Assembly: GCA_018340805.1 (NCBI GenBank)
Contig: JACMZG010001911.1
Location: 29,873,290-29,937,289, forward strand
Direction: 5' to 3'
Source of the DNA: Microvelia longipes
Lineage: Eukaryota > Arthropoda > Insecta > Hemiptera > Veliidae
Length of the DNA stretch: 64,000 bases
This document shows positions 1-12,044 of this stretch, one piece after another. Each line of letters starts with the position of its first letter. Within the stretch, counting starts at the first letter, position 1. The notes under the pieces are model-generated. The model did not search any database and had not been told where the DNA came from. It was given only the letters and a program-made list of their open reading frames with translations. The position numbers and the translations under genes are program-made.

Positions 1-266
1 ATGTAAAACTATTTTGGACTGGCGTCAGGCTGTCCAGTACTAAACTTCAAGAAAAAGCCCCAAAGCATCCTTTGGGGATTATAGCAAGCTTAATTTAATT
101 TATTTAATTTTAATTTCATAAAATTAAATCAAACTATATTATTTTATTAAATAAATTAAAATAAACTCAAGTAAAGAAAATAAATTAGTAAGTACAAAAT
201 AAAATTAATACATATAACTTATTCATTTAAATGAAGTTTTTAACTAAACTATTTTATGTTTAATAG
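1..266. other. AT-rich sequence, no gene seen
   Basis: No coding-like stretch is visible. A short hairpin (CCCCAAA...TTTGGGG) lies near 57-77. The rest is A/T-rich low-complexity DNA. Confidence 0.5.
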
Positions 267-267
267 T

Positions 268-347
268 TTAGGGCCCTAAAATTAATCTTAGGGCCCTAAA
301 GATTAATTAGGGCCCTAAGATTAATCAGGGCCTCTCAAAGGCCCTGA
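268..347. repeat. short tandem array of a GGGCCC palindrome
   Basis: The 12-bp palindrome TTAGGGCCCTAA occurs three times, starting at 268, 288 and 307. The spacers read roughly AATTAATC or GATTAA, so the period is 19-20 bp. A degenerate fourth palindrome (CAGGGCC...GGCCCTG) follows at 326-347. It resembles neither a coding sequence nor a known family I can name. Confidence 0.75.
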
Positions 348-360
348 TCAAGTATTTTAA

Positions 361-1490
361 AGGCTCATTAAGGCCCTAGTCTTTCGTTTGAGACCTTACA
401 AGGTTCAAGTAAAATGTGTAAAGAATAAAGGAATGAATAGTGTCCCTTAAAGGACCTAAATTTAGGCAACAAATTGAGAATATTTTTAAGTACTTTAAAA
501 TAATTTGTCACTGGGCCTTAACATAAAATCTTGGGCCCCTTTGACTCTTACCTAATAAATATATCAAATATTAAGTATGTTAATCATTTTTCTTAATTTA
601 TTTTTGTCTGAAGCGCCCAAGAAGGGCTGCCGCCCTCTCCCTCAATGGCCAGTCCGCCCCTGACCAGGACGTCATAACAATTTCTAAAACGGATGATTCT
701 GATGTTTTCAACCAGATTTTTCCGTAGAACACAAAATAGTTTTCTATTATACCTACAGTAGCAGGTAAGGAAAAGTAAGTTATACTTTTACTTTTTATTT
801 CTATTTTTGAAGGGTGTTGTAACTTAGCTCCGTGTCAATAATATAAAAGATTTGGCTGATCCCTTATCAAGTAATAAGTTTAAGTGATAAGGGTCAACTT
901 GAACTGTCAAGTTGTCAATATGTCTTTTTCCTGTATTTTTATTTCAATTTTTCCATATGTTTTAAACTGGTTTGTTCTCGGAGATATATCGAAAAGTATA
1001 TTTATAGTAAGAAATTGATATAAAAGAAATTTTTCTTTCTTCTTAATTTATGATTCTTGATAGTTTCTTTATTTTAAAAAAAAAAGTTCTTGACTAGCAA
1101 AACATTCAATATATTAGATTCTTTAATTAATACCATTGCAATACGAACTACACGTGTAGTGCTTTACACACATTCTAAAATACCTATATTGTACTGTCTA
1201 TGAGTTGATTTACGAATTAATTATTAACGAATTAATTTTATTCTAAACAATTCGTATTTAGGATTCATCATAATCAAAGAAAAGAAGAAATATTTGAAAA
1301 TTACCTTATGTATTATCTCTACTGATGATTCAGCAAAAAAAGGTTACCGCGGTCTAAAAAACTTAATCTTTTAGAATGTGCAAAAAGTATATCACGTTAA
1401 ACTAAAAGTTTCCTATATAAAACATTCTGAACTTTAAGTGAATTTCTAAAAGAAAATGGCCTCATGAGGTTAGGGTCATGAAGATGAATC
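361..1490. other. intergenic; one GC-richer repeat scrap
   Basis: No gene recognised. The GC-richer stretch at about 605-680 shares the phrase GTCCGCCC...ACCAGGAC with about 8550-8570, so it is probably the end of a dispersed repeat. The remainder is AT-rich. Confidence 0.5.
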
Positions 1491-1495
1491 GTTTT

Positions 1496-2232
1496 TTACA
1501 ATTTCTTAATTTATACCTTAGGTATATAGGAAAAGTATTGAGTTTGCAAAAAAATCCGAAACCGGGATGTCACCGGAATTATTCGTTTTAGGTGTTTTTA
1601 AAACCTTTTGAGTGCTGGTATTCATAAAGTTGTATGTCTGCATGTGTGTGTCTGTTATCATTATAGCTCCCGGCTCCCAGTGTATTTATGCTAGAGTTGA
1701 AACTTGGTACAAAATTAGTCTACCACTGACGTTGTACTGTTCAGAAAATATTTTTTATGACGTCATTAACCTGCAATAATGATTCAGCAAAAATTTCGAA
1801 AAATCCTAAAACACGGAAAAATGACGTGATAGGATTGAGATATGACACGCATGTATCCATGTATAAGTTAAATATATGTGTAATACTAAAATATGTGTAA
1901 GTTTTATCTTATTATTGATAAGGCATTATTATCAAATGCCTTGTTATATTTTTTTAAAAAAATGTAAATACAGAAAATAATCCAATTGAGTTGAAATTTG
2001 GTGCAAGTGAGACCATTACGTAATAAATAAGTACACTAAGTTTCGATTTAATACGACAAGTATATCTATGGTTTTTCCAGGATAATAAAAGTAAAGCAGC
2101 ATTGAGCGTGGTCAGTGCAGTATGGGTAACCGCTGAGAATGAAACGGATGTATTTACTATCTGATGTATCACATCGGATTGTGCGTAGGAAATCCGAAGT
2201 GATGAGGAAAGGTTCCGAGGTACCCTGTACTT
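1496..2232 (+). repeat. dispersed repeat family D1, long copy
   Basis: This is a near full-length plus-oriented copy of the most abundant dispersed repeat in the window. It opens with ACCTTAGGTATATAGGAAAAG and then CCGAAACCGGGATGTCACC. It runs through a CTGTTATCATTATAGCTCC block and a TATTTTTTATGACGTCATTAA block, and closes with a GATGAGGAAAGGTTCCGAGGTACC-like end. The same block order is seen in reverse at 28216-28985. There is no long ORF, so it is a non-autonomous element of unknown class. Confidence 0.75.
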
Positions 2233-3281
2233 TGTTTTTTTTAAAAAAAAAACGAAATTAACTGCTAAATATCTAATAGCATGATTTCCAAAAGCCTTAT
2301 AAATGTCCTTTAATAAATTAAATTACCTTTCAACTATAAACCAAACTACCATTCTTATTTAATCAACACAAAATATATTTTATACATTCAATTTTTATTT
2401 TATCCTGAACAAAATAAAATTCAATAAATAAAATATAATAAATAGATTTTTTTTTCATAAATTACGCAATGCTTATATTTTACGAGGTAGTTTTGATTTG
2501 ATAGGATAAACACGTGTTCAGCCTAATTTCATGTTTTGTTACAATACTCCGTGACATGGTTATTTTATTCTATCATTTCCCATTCTTTTATATTTGTATA
2601 ATAATGTACTTTCTTTGAATATTAATGAAGGCAAATAATTAATTAGTTTTACTTGAAGTGTAATAAAATACGATCCGGATAATTTTGTAACGTTAGCATG
2701 ATAACCTTAGCGTTTATTTAAATTTAATACCTTGGGATTGTGTAAAAAGTTATTAAAAAATAGTAGGTTTTGAATATTTGTTAGTTTTGTGTTTCGAGTT
2801 GTTTTCAGTCTCCCTACACTAACATTTGTTAGTTTTTAGGTACGTTTTAACTTTAGATATGAAAACAACCCTTGGTAATTACCATAAGATCCCTTAAGTA
2901 ACCATTACTAACTTCAGTTGCCAATAATAACCTCATTTTCGGGTTATTCAGGTTATTTTAATTAAAGGTGGTTAATTTTGATTGTTACTGTATTTATCTT
3001 TGCTAACTAAACATGGTTATTGATCATAACAAACGATGGGAACCATTTAAAATAAAACCGTTTAAAATAAACAAAATTATATGTTAAATAATAAAAGAAA
3101 AATTTGGGCAAGGAGTAACTCAAAACTTTTCCTTATCATAAATTTGCTACGTTCAGTCTTACCGCTTCAGATTCTCTACGCCGATCATCACCACATAGGA
3201 CTTGCTTCTCTCGTCTTCAAACAGTAAAAATTATTCGCTCGCCCTTCCTGGTACTGACCTATAGCTCTATCCGATAAAGGC
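2233..3281. other. AT-rich intergenic DNA, nothing recognised
   Basis: Mostly A/T-rich sequence. I see no ORF with protein-like composition and no structured RNA. Confidence 0.5.
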
Positions 3282-3282
3282 A

Positions 3283-3358
<76 letters not shown>
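3282..3358. repeat. (TA)n microsatellite
   Basis: A long TA tract is broken by TTA phase slips near its start and in the middle. The Ile/Tyr-rich reading frame over it is an artefact. Confidence 0.95.
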
Positions 3359-3359
<1 letters not shown>

Positions 3360-4757
3360 CTAGCTTTATTAAAATAAAATTTTAATTTTGTACACTTATC
3401 CATTACATAAGTGTAGTGTAAAATTGTCACAAAAGGATTCGAGCCAAATTTTATCTCATAGGATCAATTTTTTTTATTTTTAGCAGAATCTTAATAAACA
3501 TATTCATGTCATTCCGTATAAATTAAAGTAATGCTGATAATTAGATGGAATTTGGCAAATTTGTTGTTCTTATATACTACTACACTAGTGCTATAATAAA
3601 ACAATCCTAAAAAAACGTATGCGCTAAAAAAATGGAGTTAAGTTTTAATATCAGCATTAGTTCCGGTTTTATTGATTGACATTTATAACGTAATGTAAAC
3701 AAATCACATTTTATACTAAATAATTGAAAATTCACTTATATCATGGCAGTATGCCACTTATTTAAACTAGTAATATGACCATGTGGATTTGAATTGGCCA
3801 CAGGGAGACGCAGGGGCACGGAATGGCCCCTATCACCGAGACCGTAGAACGGCTAAGAGGCCAAAAGTCTTGGCCTTCTTGTTTTTAATAAATAATATAT
3901 TTTGTAATAATTTGTAAGTTTACTTGGGCTTAGCAGCTGATTTTTATTTAAACAACTCAAAGGAAACCATTAGCTACAAGAAGAATTAATTAAGTAACCA
4001 ATAAATGTTGTTTAAATACTTGAAATTGAGTAAGTTATAACTTATATTCTTCTTGATCTTCTTAGATTTTAGGTATAACCTGTTTCAGAAATTTACAATT
4101 TATTTACAATCCAAGAACAGTTTTTACTGCCAAGTCAGTAAAAGTAGCACTCTCACTGCCATCACAATAGCGAAAAGCATTTTATCGCTATCTAATTCTG
4201 CTATAATAATATCGGTAAATTTGATTCAACATTTACAATGCATTTTATAAGATGAGTACTTGTAAATGATTTTTGATGAATAATATTCGTCTTTAAAGAC
4301 ACAATCGTCTCAAAAAGAACATTAATTTAACAGCCAGAGGCATTGCAGCTTCTTTTGTACTTGTAAAAAGCTAACTTATGATAAGATATTAATAATTTGT
4401 AAAATAAATATTACTTTAGAGCAAATATCAAATTCTTTTATATTAATAAACTATTGTTTGAAAAACAAAGGCAATTTTATAATTAAAAACAGTTTAGTCT
4501 ATTTTTTTTCATATAATCTATCTTAACCCTAGAAAAGATGGAAAATAACCAGAAGGATCTAAATCTGATTCTTGAGGCTATCTTTTTCTTTTGTTTAATT
4601 AATTGCTTAAACTTTTAGAGACAATAAAATTTTATACAAAGTTTAACCATTAGGACTTCAGTAGATCTTCTGCAAGGCAAGAAGAAAGTTAAGTTCAACT
4701 TTTGTAAAATCTTTTTCTTTGATTTTTTTCCTCTTTGGACTTAACTTTTTTCTTATT
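3359..4757. other. intergenic with a repeat scrap
   Basis: Nothing coding recognised. The segment at about 3750-3880 (ATGCCACTTATTTAAACTAG followed by a GC-rich stretch) resembles about 7110-7240, which suggests a second dispersed family. Confidence 0.45.
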
Positions 4758-5042
4758 TTTACTTTCCCTCATTTATATCGTAGGTATAATGTAAAAGTAG
4801 TGTGTTGCACTGAAAATTTGAAACCAAGATTTCACCTGAACAGTACGTGTTATTAGGTCCCTCTAATTGTTTTTTACCAAGTTGTCTGTCTGTTTGTTAA
4901 TGTGACTGTTATTATAGTGGCTTCCAAGAGAATAAAGCACAAACTTCATATTTCACATCTAGTTGTACTTATCAATAAATAATAATATTGAATGCGCGTA
5001 GAAAATAGGATAAGGTAAGGACATCCGAGGTAACCCGTACCC
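4758..5042 (+). repeat. dispersed repeat D1, diverged copy
   Basis: This plus-oriented D1 copy opens with CTCATTTATATCGTAGGTATA. It keeps the degenerate GAAACCAAGATTTCACCTGA and GTCTGTCTG blocks and ends at CATCCGAGGTAACCCGTACC. It is internally deleted compared with 1496-2232. Confidence 0.65.
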
Positions 5043-5177
5043 ATGTTTAATTCTTTAACGTAAACTAGATTCTTTTAAAGAATAGCATATTTTTGTTTCT
5101 CAATGTTGCCTCATTAGTTCGTAAAATGATGTTTTGTCAATTACTTCGAAAATTTAGAATGAATCATGAAAGGACAT

Positions 5178-5492
5178 CATAAGTTAATAAGCACAATAAA
5201 TACAAAATAGAGAAGTTATACTTATTTCAAGTTCAAAAAGCGATTGGAGAACCAAGTATCTTAAATACTTGCTGTTAGATATTAATGTCTCTAGACTGGT
5301 TTCGTCTTCATGATAACAGAAACACGTACACACACATATACCGACAAACAACTTTGCGAAAAAAACTGTGGAGGCCTTAACAACACCTAAAATGGATAAT
5401 TCCGGTGACATCCCGGTTTCAGTTTTTTTTTATCAAACACAATACTTTTCCTATATACCTACGATATAAATGAGGAAAAGTACAAACATCTC
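5178..5492 (-). repeat. dispersed repeat D1, minus copy
   Basis: A reversed D1 copy showing GATGATAACAGA-like, GGATAATTCCGGTGACATCC and CTATATACCTACGATATAAA blocks. It ends with ATGAGGAAAAGTAC. With 4758-5042 it forms a head-to-head pair of the family. Confidence 0.7.
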
Positions 5493-7920
5493 AACTGGAC
5501 AATGCCAATCTATTACTAATATTGAAAGGAAATAAAAGGACTATGCTGGTAAAGAAAATAAAATAAAAGAAAAGAATTTATTTGCGAATAAGATAATTAT
5601 TATTAAAAATTATTTATTTCAGATATAACGCATTAAGCAAACAATAGTTTAAAAAAACACAGATTGAGTTAAATCGGCAATACCCATGCCATAAATGGGC
5701 TCATAGGACCGTGCCATACCCATGCCTTAAATTTATAAAAATGTATATAAAAACATCTTTTTGAAATGTGTAAAAACATCACTACACTTTTTAGAAAAAT
5801 AATAAAAATAACTTCGGACTTGCTACGCTGGTTTGCTATGTTCGTCCTTCTGAGGACGAGAGTATTCAAATCACAAAATTTATACAACCTTTATAAATAC
5901 ATTTGTTTATTTTCCGTGGTTACCTTTCCAAGCAATTTATGAACCAACAAAAACAGTAGATAGACTTTTGATATTGAAAAAAACGTTGTATACTTGTTAC
6001 GTAAAGAGATACAGTTTTACCAAATTTCAAGTCAATTTTGATTACTCAGAAACAATATCCAATAATTAAATAAATGATCAAATTATACAGCATAAATCGC
6101 AACCTTAGGCAAGAAATGAATTGTTAAGAAAGGAAACACGCATTCCAAACAAAATTCGCCTAGCATGCGGACCACCGCGCCAGAATTCTAATTTAGAACA
6201 ATGTGGAAGCAATACATACCTGTAACTCCAGTAGCATTATTATAACATACTGAATAGCACTAGTTCTGATTCCACATTTCTCTGATAATGGTTTATTTTT
6301 CTACGTACAATTTGCACAAAATGTCAATACTAAACTATTGGAAATATTTACTCAAGGGTAACTGGATATTTTGTCCTGCTACTAAAACCTAATCAACCTT
6401 ACCCTAACAAAACAGATAAAAAGGATAATTCAATTATCCGTCTTTCATCTTTGTTTTATACTACGATAAGCCATTTAGATAGAATTAAAATATTTGTACA
6501 CAGCGACCACATTCAGACATCGAATGGGGAAACCATAATTAAATTCAGTTGATAATGATTCAAACAGCAGGGTAATTATAAACCCTTCCTAGTTCATTGG
6601 CCTAGGGGAATTTCAATTTTAGTGATTTCACATTCTATAGAATAAAGAAAGGATTAGGATAAATCAAATTATAATGACAAATCACAATAACTACTAATAA
6701 CTAAGCTTTGAGAAGTGATTAAAGAAGGGTCGTGAATATAATATAAATTTCTAAAACCCTATGATACGAACTGCCAATATATAATACAAGTTTTATACTT
6801 TTCCCCTCTAAAACTGAAATGGCGAAGAAATGCATTGAAGTTACTCCAAAATAAAAATCACTGAGTATTTATATCTTAAATTATATGTAAAATCAAGTTC
6901 AACCTCTAAATTAGAGGTAAAAATAACTCAAAGGGCAATTAAACAAGTATAAACAATTATGTACGACGTTACTTCTAGGGCTTGTTCGTCCAAAAAGTGC
7001 ACAAATGAGCTTGTTTGTAGTTGATTATATAGATTGACAAATATCACCTGGAGTAAACAAATTTTACGTTTTTCAACTAATACATTTGAAAATTTGCTAA
7101 TATTGTGACAATGTGCCACTTACATAAACTAGTAATACGACAAACTGATATAGGACAACAACCATGAGGCCGCAAAGCGGCGACAGATAGGCGGAGGGGG
7201 TTGTGAAACGGCCACAAGGCTGAAGGTCGTGGTAAAGTTATCAAGTTGAATATAAAATTTTAATGATATCCGATCTTTCAATGATACTAATAGAGATAAT
7301 ATTAAAAATTGTAGATAATACCAGTGTTGTCCAAACCTTTCCCCTCCAATCCTCAGCAAGGATGTACCGCAATTTGATATCTAAAATCAATTCTCTCTTT
7401 GACACAATCTATTTTTAGTTACCGAAGTATAGATATTTGTTTTTATCGCCATTAAGCTATCATAATTGCTATTAAATTATAGCTCATAAAGATCTGTATA
7501 TTAAGGTATGACGTGTACTCCTAGCATATTATAACACAATCATTAGATATTGATATCGTGTTTAATTATTCATAAAACTAGTTCATGTTTGTTTATAAAA
7601 GTTTGCATGTTGTGATGGAATCTTCACACAGGGTTGAGTTCGCATCCAAATGTTACGCTGATATCTATAAGTTTTCATGTCTTTGTTATATCTAGCGTGA
7701 TGATAATCATTACAGAACTCCGTACAATTTTTTCCATTTAATATACTTGGCAACATACTTATATCATATAGCAATGCTTTATCGACGAATGGTACTTTGC
7801 TTTTTGATACGTTTTAAAATGTGGCAATTTAAATAAATAAAATGTTAGTCTTTCCACGGATAATTTATTTTGATACATACATGAAACGTCTATTAAGTAG
7901 ACAACTTTAAAAATAATAAG
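5493..7920. other. intergenic; one D2 repeat scrap
   Basis: No host exon recognised. About 6075-6190 carries a D2 repeat fragment (AAACACGCATTCCAAA...GCGGACCACCGCGCCAGAATT). About 7110-7240 is the GC-rich repeat shared with 3750-3880. Confidence 0.45.
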
Positions 7921-7924
7921 CATA

Positions 7925-8312
7925 TAGTTTAAATTAAGTATTAAGTTTTCTTCTAATACATAACAATTGTGTCAAAAAATATTTTTTAAATGCTAGATGT
8001 TGGTTTAACTTTATACAGCTTTATATTAACCGCTCCAAAAATGAGCCAAATATAGATTTATAATAAATAATGATTATTAAAGTCCGTTTAGATCGTTGCC
8101 GCTCATCAGGAATAACCCCTACGGGAACAATATCAGGTAGTAGTAGCAACTGTTATGCCCATAGTGTAATTTAAAGTTGGCGATAATTTATTAGACATAA
8201 TCTTATATAAAATATGAAAGTGCAACCTGGTATGCGAACCTTAGACCTCCGTGGTGCCAAATGTAAATAGATATACTGACGCTTTAATATCATCGACCAC
8301 AAAGGCAGCAAA
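7925..8312 (-). repeat. composite repeat with a SINE-like part, copy 1
   Basis: This block aligns by eye with 10785-11112. Both share CGCTCCAAAAAT-like, GCTCATCAGGAA and CCTCCGTGGTGCCA phrases. The last ~220 bp are a diverged reverse copy of the tRNA-like SINE S1 (compare 22126-22345), with the box-B-like segment near TATGCGAACC. Confidence 0.55.
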
Positions 8313-8329
8313 TATTTTATAACGATAAT

Positions 8330-9340
8330 TTAGTTTTAACAAAATTAGTTTCAATTATTATTTTAGAAAAATGTAGCCCTGTTTTGATAATTGTTAGTTT
8401 AAGTAGTTTAATGGTTTTATTAGGGTAGTTTTAATCTTAAGTACAAAGAAGAGGACCTGAGGTACAGCAAATCCAATTTTCTGTCCCCAAGCTTGTCTGA
8501 CTAATTGGAGGGAGAAGCCCTCTAGTATCTACCCTGAGAGCTCTTGGTCCGCCCTTAACCAGGACTGATCAGTGTTCGTTCGCCTTGAACTTTTTTATGT
8601 TACTGGCTGAGACCGGATTTTCAGAACCGTTTCGTTCGTGAACGCGTGTCGACTCCGATGTTTGAACGAACGTTTACTAGTTCGTCGGTCACATCGAAAG
8701 TCACAGTTACCGGTAGTTTAAGTGGTTAGTGATAATGAACTCTCAATTGCTATCAATAGTATCCCAGATAGTGTCAAACTTGGAGAAGAGAAAAGTCTCT
8801 AGGTGTGCTAGATCTGGCTTGAAATCTCCACCAACAGAAAAATGTAGTCGTCATACTCTGCATTTAGGACAATATTTGTATTTATATTTACATTTTACTT
8901 TCTTTTAATTCCAAGCTGATCTGTATTTCACAATCTGAATCTAACGTGTATAATTTTGGACATTTTGGATATAACTTTAATCGATTCAGGACAACAACAT
9001 TGGTTCCAAAATTAATATATATATATATATATTACCAAATCTAATTATTATAATTAATAATAATTAATAAATCATAGCGTAATCATTCAGCACGCATAAA
9101 TATTTTAACCCTCTCTTTTTACGTAATTTAACAAGTTAACTTTATAACTTCCTTGCAAAATTAAGATTTTTTCATTAATAATTTTAAGATTAATGGATTT
9201 AAATTGTAAATATTTTAATTAAGTATGGATTCTTAGTTTAAACCTTGATTAATTTGTTTTAATGGACTTCTATAGTTCTAAGGGCTGCCGTAGCTCCCCA
9301 GGCTAAAATACTTTTTACAATTAATACAAAAATTATCAAT
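8330..9340. other. about 1 kb present in one duplicate arm only
   Basis: This segment separates two blocks (7925-8312 and 9370-9790) whose counterparts at 10785-11112 and 11165-11600 lie only about 50 bp apart. It therefore looks like an insertion in this copy or a deletion from the other. It contains a GC-richer part at 8480-8700 and no recognised ORF. Confidence 0.4.
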
Positions 9341-9369
9341 TTGATTAGTTATGAACAGTATTTTAGTGT

Positions 9370-9790
9370 TATATATATTCTTCATTAATTGAGTATTGGA
9401 AGGCTGCTTAAAAAGCCCGCAATGCGGATTTAAAAGTTAAAAATACAGAATTTAAATTTGGGTAGAGAATAAAATTTTCATGCCTTACCTTAACCTCTAA
9501 AACCGTCGGCGGAAGTTAAAACTAAACCTTGTTAAATAATTAAATCACATGTCAACCGAACCTCTACAGATTGAATAGATTTAAATATTTATTATTTCGC
9601 TGTATACAAATATTTAATTAAAAGAGAAAAAGAAAAAAGGCAGGTAAAAAAGAAATTTAATGAACCTGATTTTTAAAATAATTAGGTAAAACCAATATTA
9701 TAATTATTTGGAGGAGTCATTATGTTAATGATGTAATTTAATGAATATTTAAATTCGCTTACGTTTGGAATAATATTACTTTCTAATATT
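9370..9790 (+). repeat. direct repeat block, copy 1 (pairs with 11165-11600)
   Basis: The block starts ATTGAGTATTGGAAGGCTGC and contains AAACCGTCGGCGGAAGTTAAA. It ends ATGTTTGGAATAATATTACTTTC-like. The same order recurs at 11165-11600 with small indels, so this is a local segmental duplication. Confidence 0.7.
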
Positions 9791-10745
9791 ACTTTCATAG
9801 TAGTTACTCTTTTTTTCTGAATTTTGAAGAACAATGCGCATATTGATTTCATTGATAGTACAAAACTATAATTTTTCTTTCGAAATTGGATATGAGCGCC
9901 ATTGTTTGGACCAATTTAAAGCTATAGCCGTGCTAATCCTTGAAAGGTTTACTGTATTTTAAATCAGTGGGAGTAATTGTGTGCTCCGCCAATTTATAAA
10001 ATTGACAATAGTTTTTTAAAACCGATGCATTTTCTTTGAAAAGTCCAGAAAAAGTTGAGTAACTTGGTGTAATGCTACTCCTAGAGTTATAAAGAATAAG
10101 CCACAAACTTGCACGGAAAAAGTATATGTAAGAGCGCATTTAAAAGGAAATTTGGGTAATAATTATTTTGTGTTATATAGAGTAAATTCAAGGATAAAAC
10201 AATTATTGCAGGTACCAAGATTCGAACTTGAACCAAATCACTAAGTTACAATTTATTCATTTTTTTCAGACTGATTTATCAGAGCTTGGACTTAAAAAGA
10301 ATTTGTTTACACAACAAGAAATTCTTGTTTATTATTTCAAAAAAATGAAAAAAATTATGAAAAAAAGTAGATGAATTATGAATGAATGAGAAGCCAATTA
10401 AATAAAACATAATTTATTGCCTCTAAAAATATGTATTTATATTTCAATAAATTGATGTAAATTATTCACTCAGATATTTCTTTTTTATCATTCAATTTAC
10501 ATTTGGTCAATGTAGTGAACTCTGTGATTGTATTAGTTGTTTAGTAGTGGAGAATTAATTGTTTGAAAAATAATTGAGAAGAATTGAAATAAAGATTATC
10601 AGGGGAATAGTGAACAAATAAAACATTAGCCTTTAGATTGGAGTGTTAGAGTCTGGGTCATATAAGTTCGCTATATAAGAATTAATTTAAAATAAATAAA
10701 ATATATTAAAATGAGCTTATGGTTATCAAGTACAAATGAAAAATG
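9785..10745 (+). pseudogene. remnant 3' end of a third odorant-binding protein gene
   Basis: This matches the last intron, last exon and 3' flank of OBP-1 and OBP-2, but no upstream exons are found. A splice acceptor TTTTTTCAG ends at 10269. The following codons read T-D-L-S-E-L, compared with I-N-L-S-E-L in the two intact genes. The stop seen in the intact genes is lost, and the frame runs on for about 28 residues to TGA at 10372-10374. The shared intron text ATTCGAACTTGAACC lies before the exon. The shared 3' flank has AATAAA at 10446-10451 and GATTATCAGGGGAATAG downstream. The left limit coincides with the end of a repeat block, so the gene was probably truncated there. An alternative is that distant upstream exons lie outside the window. 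Confidence 0.7.
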
Positions 10746-10784
10746 CCTTACTATTAAAGTATTTCTATTAGCTAGACAACTTGA

Positions 10785-11112
10785 TATTAAGTATTGAGTT
10801 TACTTCAGATACATAATTATTAAGTATATACTGCTTTACATAAACCACTCCAAAAATTACCAAAATATACATTTTTATTATATAATGATATTAAAGCCAG
10901 TTTAGAACTTTGTGGATTGCTCATCAGGAACAACCATTGCGGGAACCATCGCAGGTGGTAGTAGCAATGCTCAGAGTAATCTAAAGTTGACAATAATTTA
11001 TTTGACATAAGTTAAAATAAATTATGGACGCACAACCTGGGATGCGAACCATAGACCTCCGTGGTGCCACATGAAAATATTAATACTGACGCCTTATCGA
11101 TCTGGACCAGGA
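10785..11112 (-). repeat. composite repeat with a SINE-like part, copy 2
   Basis: This is the partner of 7925-8312. It includes a diverged minus-strand S1-like SINE with CCTCCGTGGTGCCA and GATGCGAACC (box-B-like on the minus strand), and the GCAGGTGGTAGTAGCAATGC segment. Confidence 0.55.
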
Positions 11113-11164
11113 AAGTGGCATATATTTGTAAAAAAAATTGTATTATGAACGAATATATAGTATT

Positions 11165-11600
11165 CTGCATCAATTGAGTATTGAGATACTGCTTAAAAAC
11201 TCTACAATGTGGATTTAAAAAATTAAAACTAAAGTATTTAAATTTAATTTAAATTTGAGAAGAGAATAAAATTCCATGCCTCACCTTAACTCAAAACGGT
11301 CGGCGGAAGTTAAAACTAAACCTTGCTAAATAATTAAATCACAGGTCCACCGAATCTCTAATCTAAATTCAATATAGATTAAATAGATTCAAATATTTAT
11401 TATTTCACTCTATACAAATATTTAATTAAAAAAGGAAAATAAAAAAAAGAAATTTAATTAACCTTATTTTCAAATTTATTAAAGAAAATCAAAATTATTA
11501 TTATCTGTAGGATTTTATTATGTTAATGATGTAATTTAATGAATATTTAAATTAGCTTATGTTTGGAATAATATTACTTTCATATTTACTTAATAGCAAA
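11165..11600 (+). repeat. direct repeat block, copy 2 (pairs with 9370-9790)
   Basis: It shares GAGTATTGAGATACTGCTTA, AACGGTCGGCGGAAGTTAAA and GATGTAATTTAATGAATATT with the upstream copy. Confidence 0.7.
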
Positions 11601-12040
11601 AGGAATCTAAACAATTTATCAAATAAATTAATTGGTATTATAATTTAGTTCCTATAAATCAATGTGTCATGTTGAGCTAGTCATGCAAAGGGAGTTAACT
11701 ATGACAGAATATGGTGAACCATTTAGAGTACCTGGCATTCATAGATTCTAGGCGACGCTTATACAACGAACACAAATGCATACACGCCCTAAACCTCTAC
11801 GCTCCGTGACCTAGCAAGCGGGGAGTAATAAAATTTTTTTACTTAGCGGGAGTAATAAAAGGGTGCCAATGAATTACCGAATTGTGCAAAAACATTTTCA
11901 GTTTGGGATACTAACAGAGTATGATTTATAAGCAGATTAGAATTCTTTGATCAAAAATTCTACTCCGCTCATAAACTATAATAAAAACTTTATTTATCAA
12001 TTTTCACTAAATCTCCGAAATAGATTTCCCAATACTTATC
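11601..12040. other. intergenic, nothing recognised
   Basis: There is a moderately GC-rich segment at about 11700-11850 without a protein-like ORF. The rest is AT-rich. Confidence 0.4.
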
Positions 12041-12044
12041 TATT

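Noticed and set aside
268..318. Telomeric repeat because of TTAGGG text
   Set aside because: Insect telomeres are usually TTAGG, and here the word belongs to a TTAGGGCCCTAA palindrome with AT spacers, not a head-to-tail TTAGG(G) array.
3188..3430. 80-codon minus-strand ORF
   Set aside because: Its centre is the (TA)n microsatellite read as Ile-Tyr repeats.
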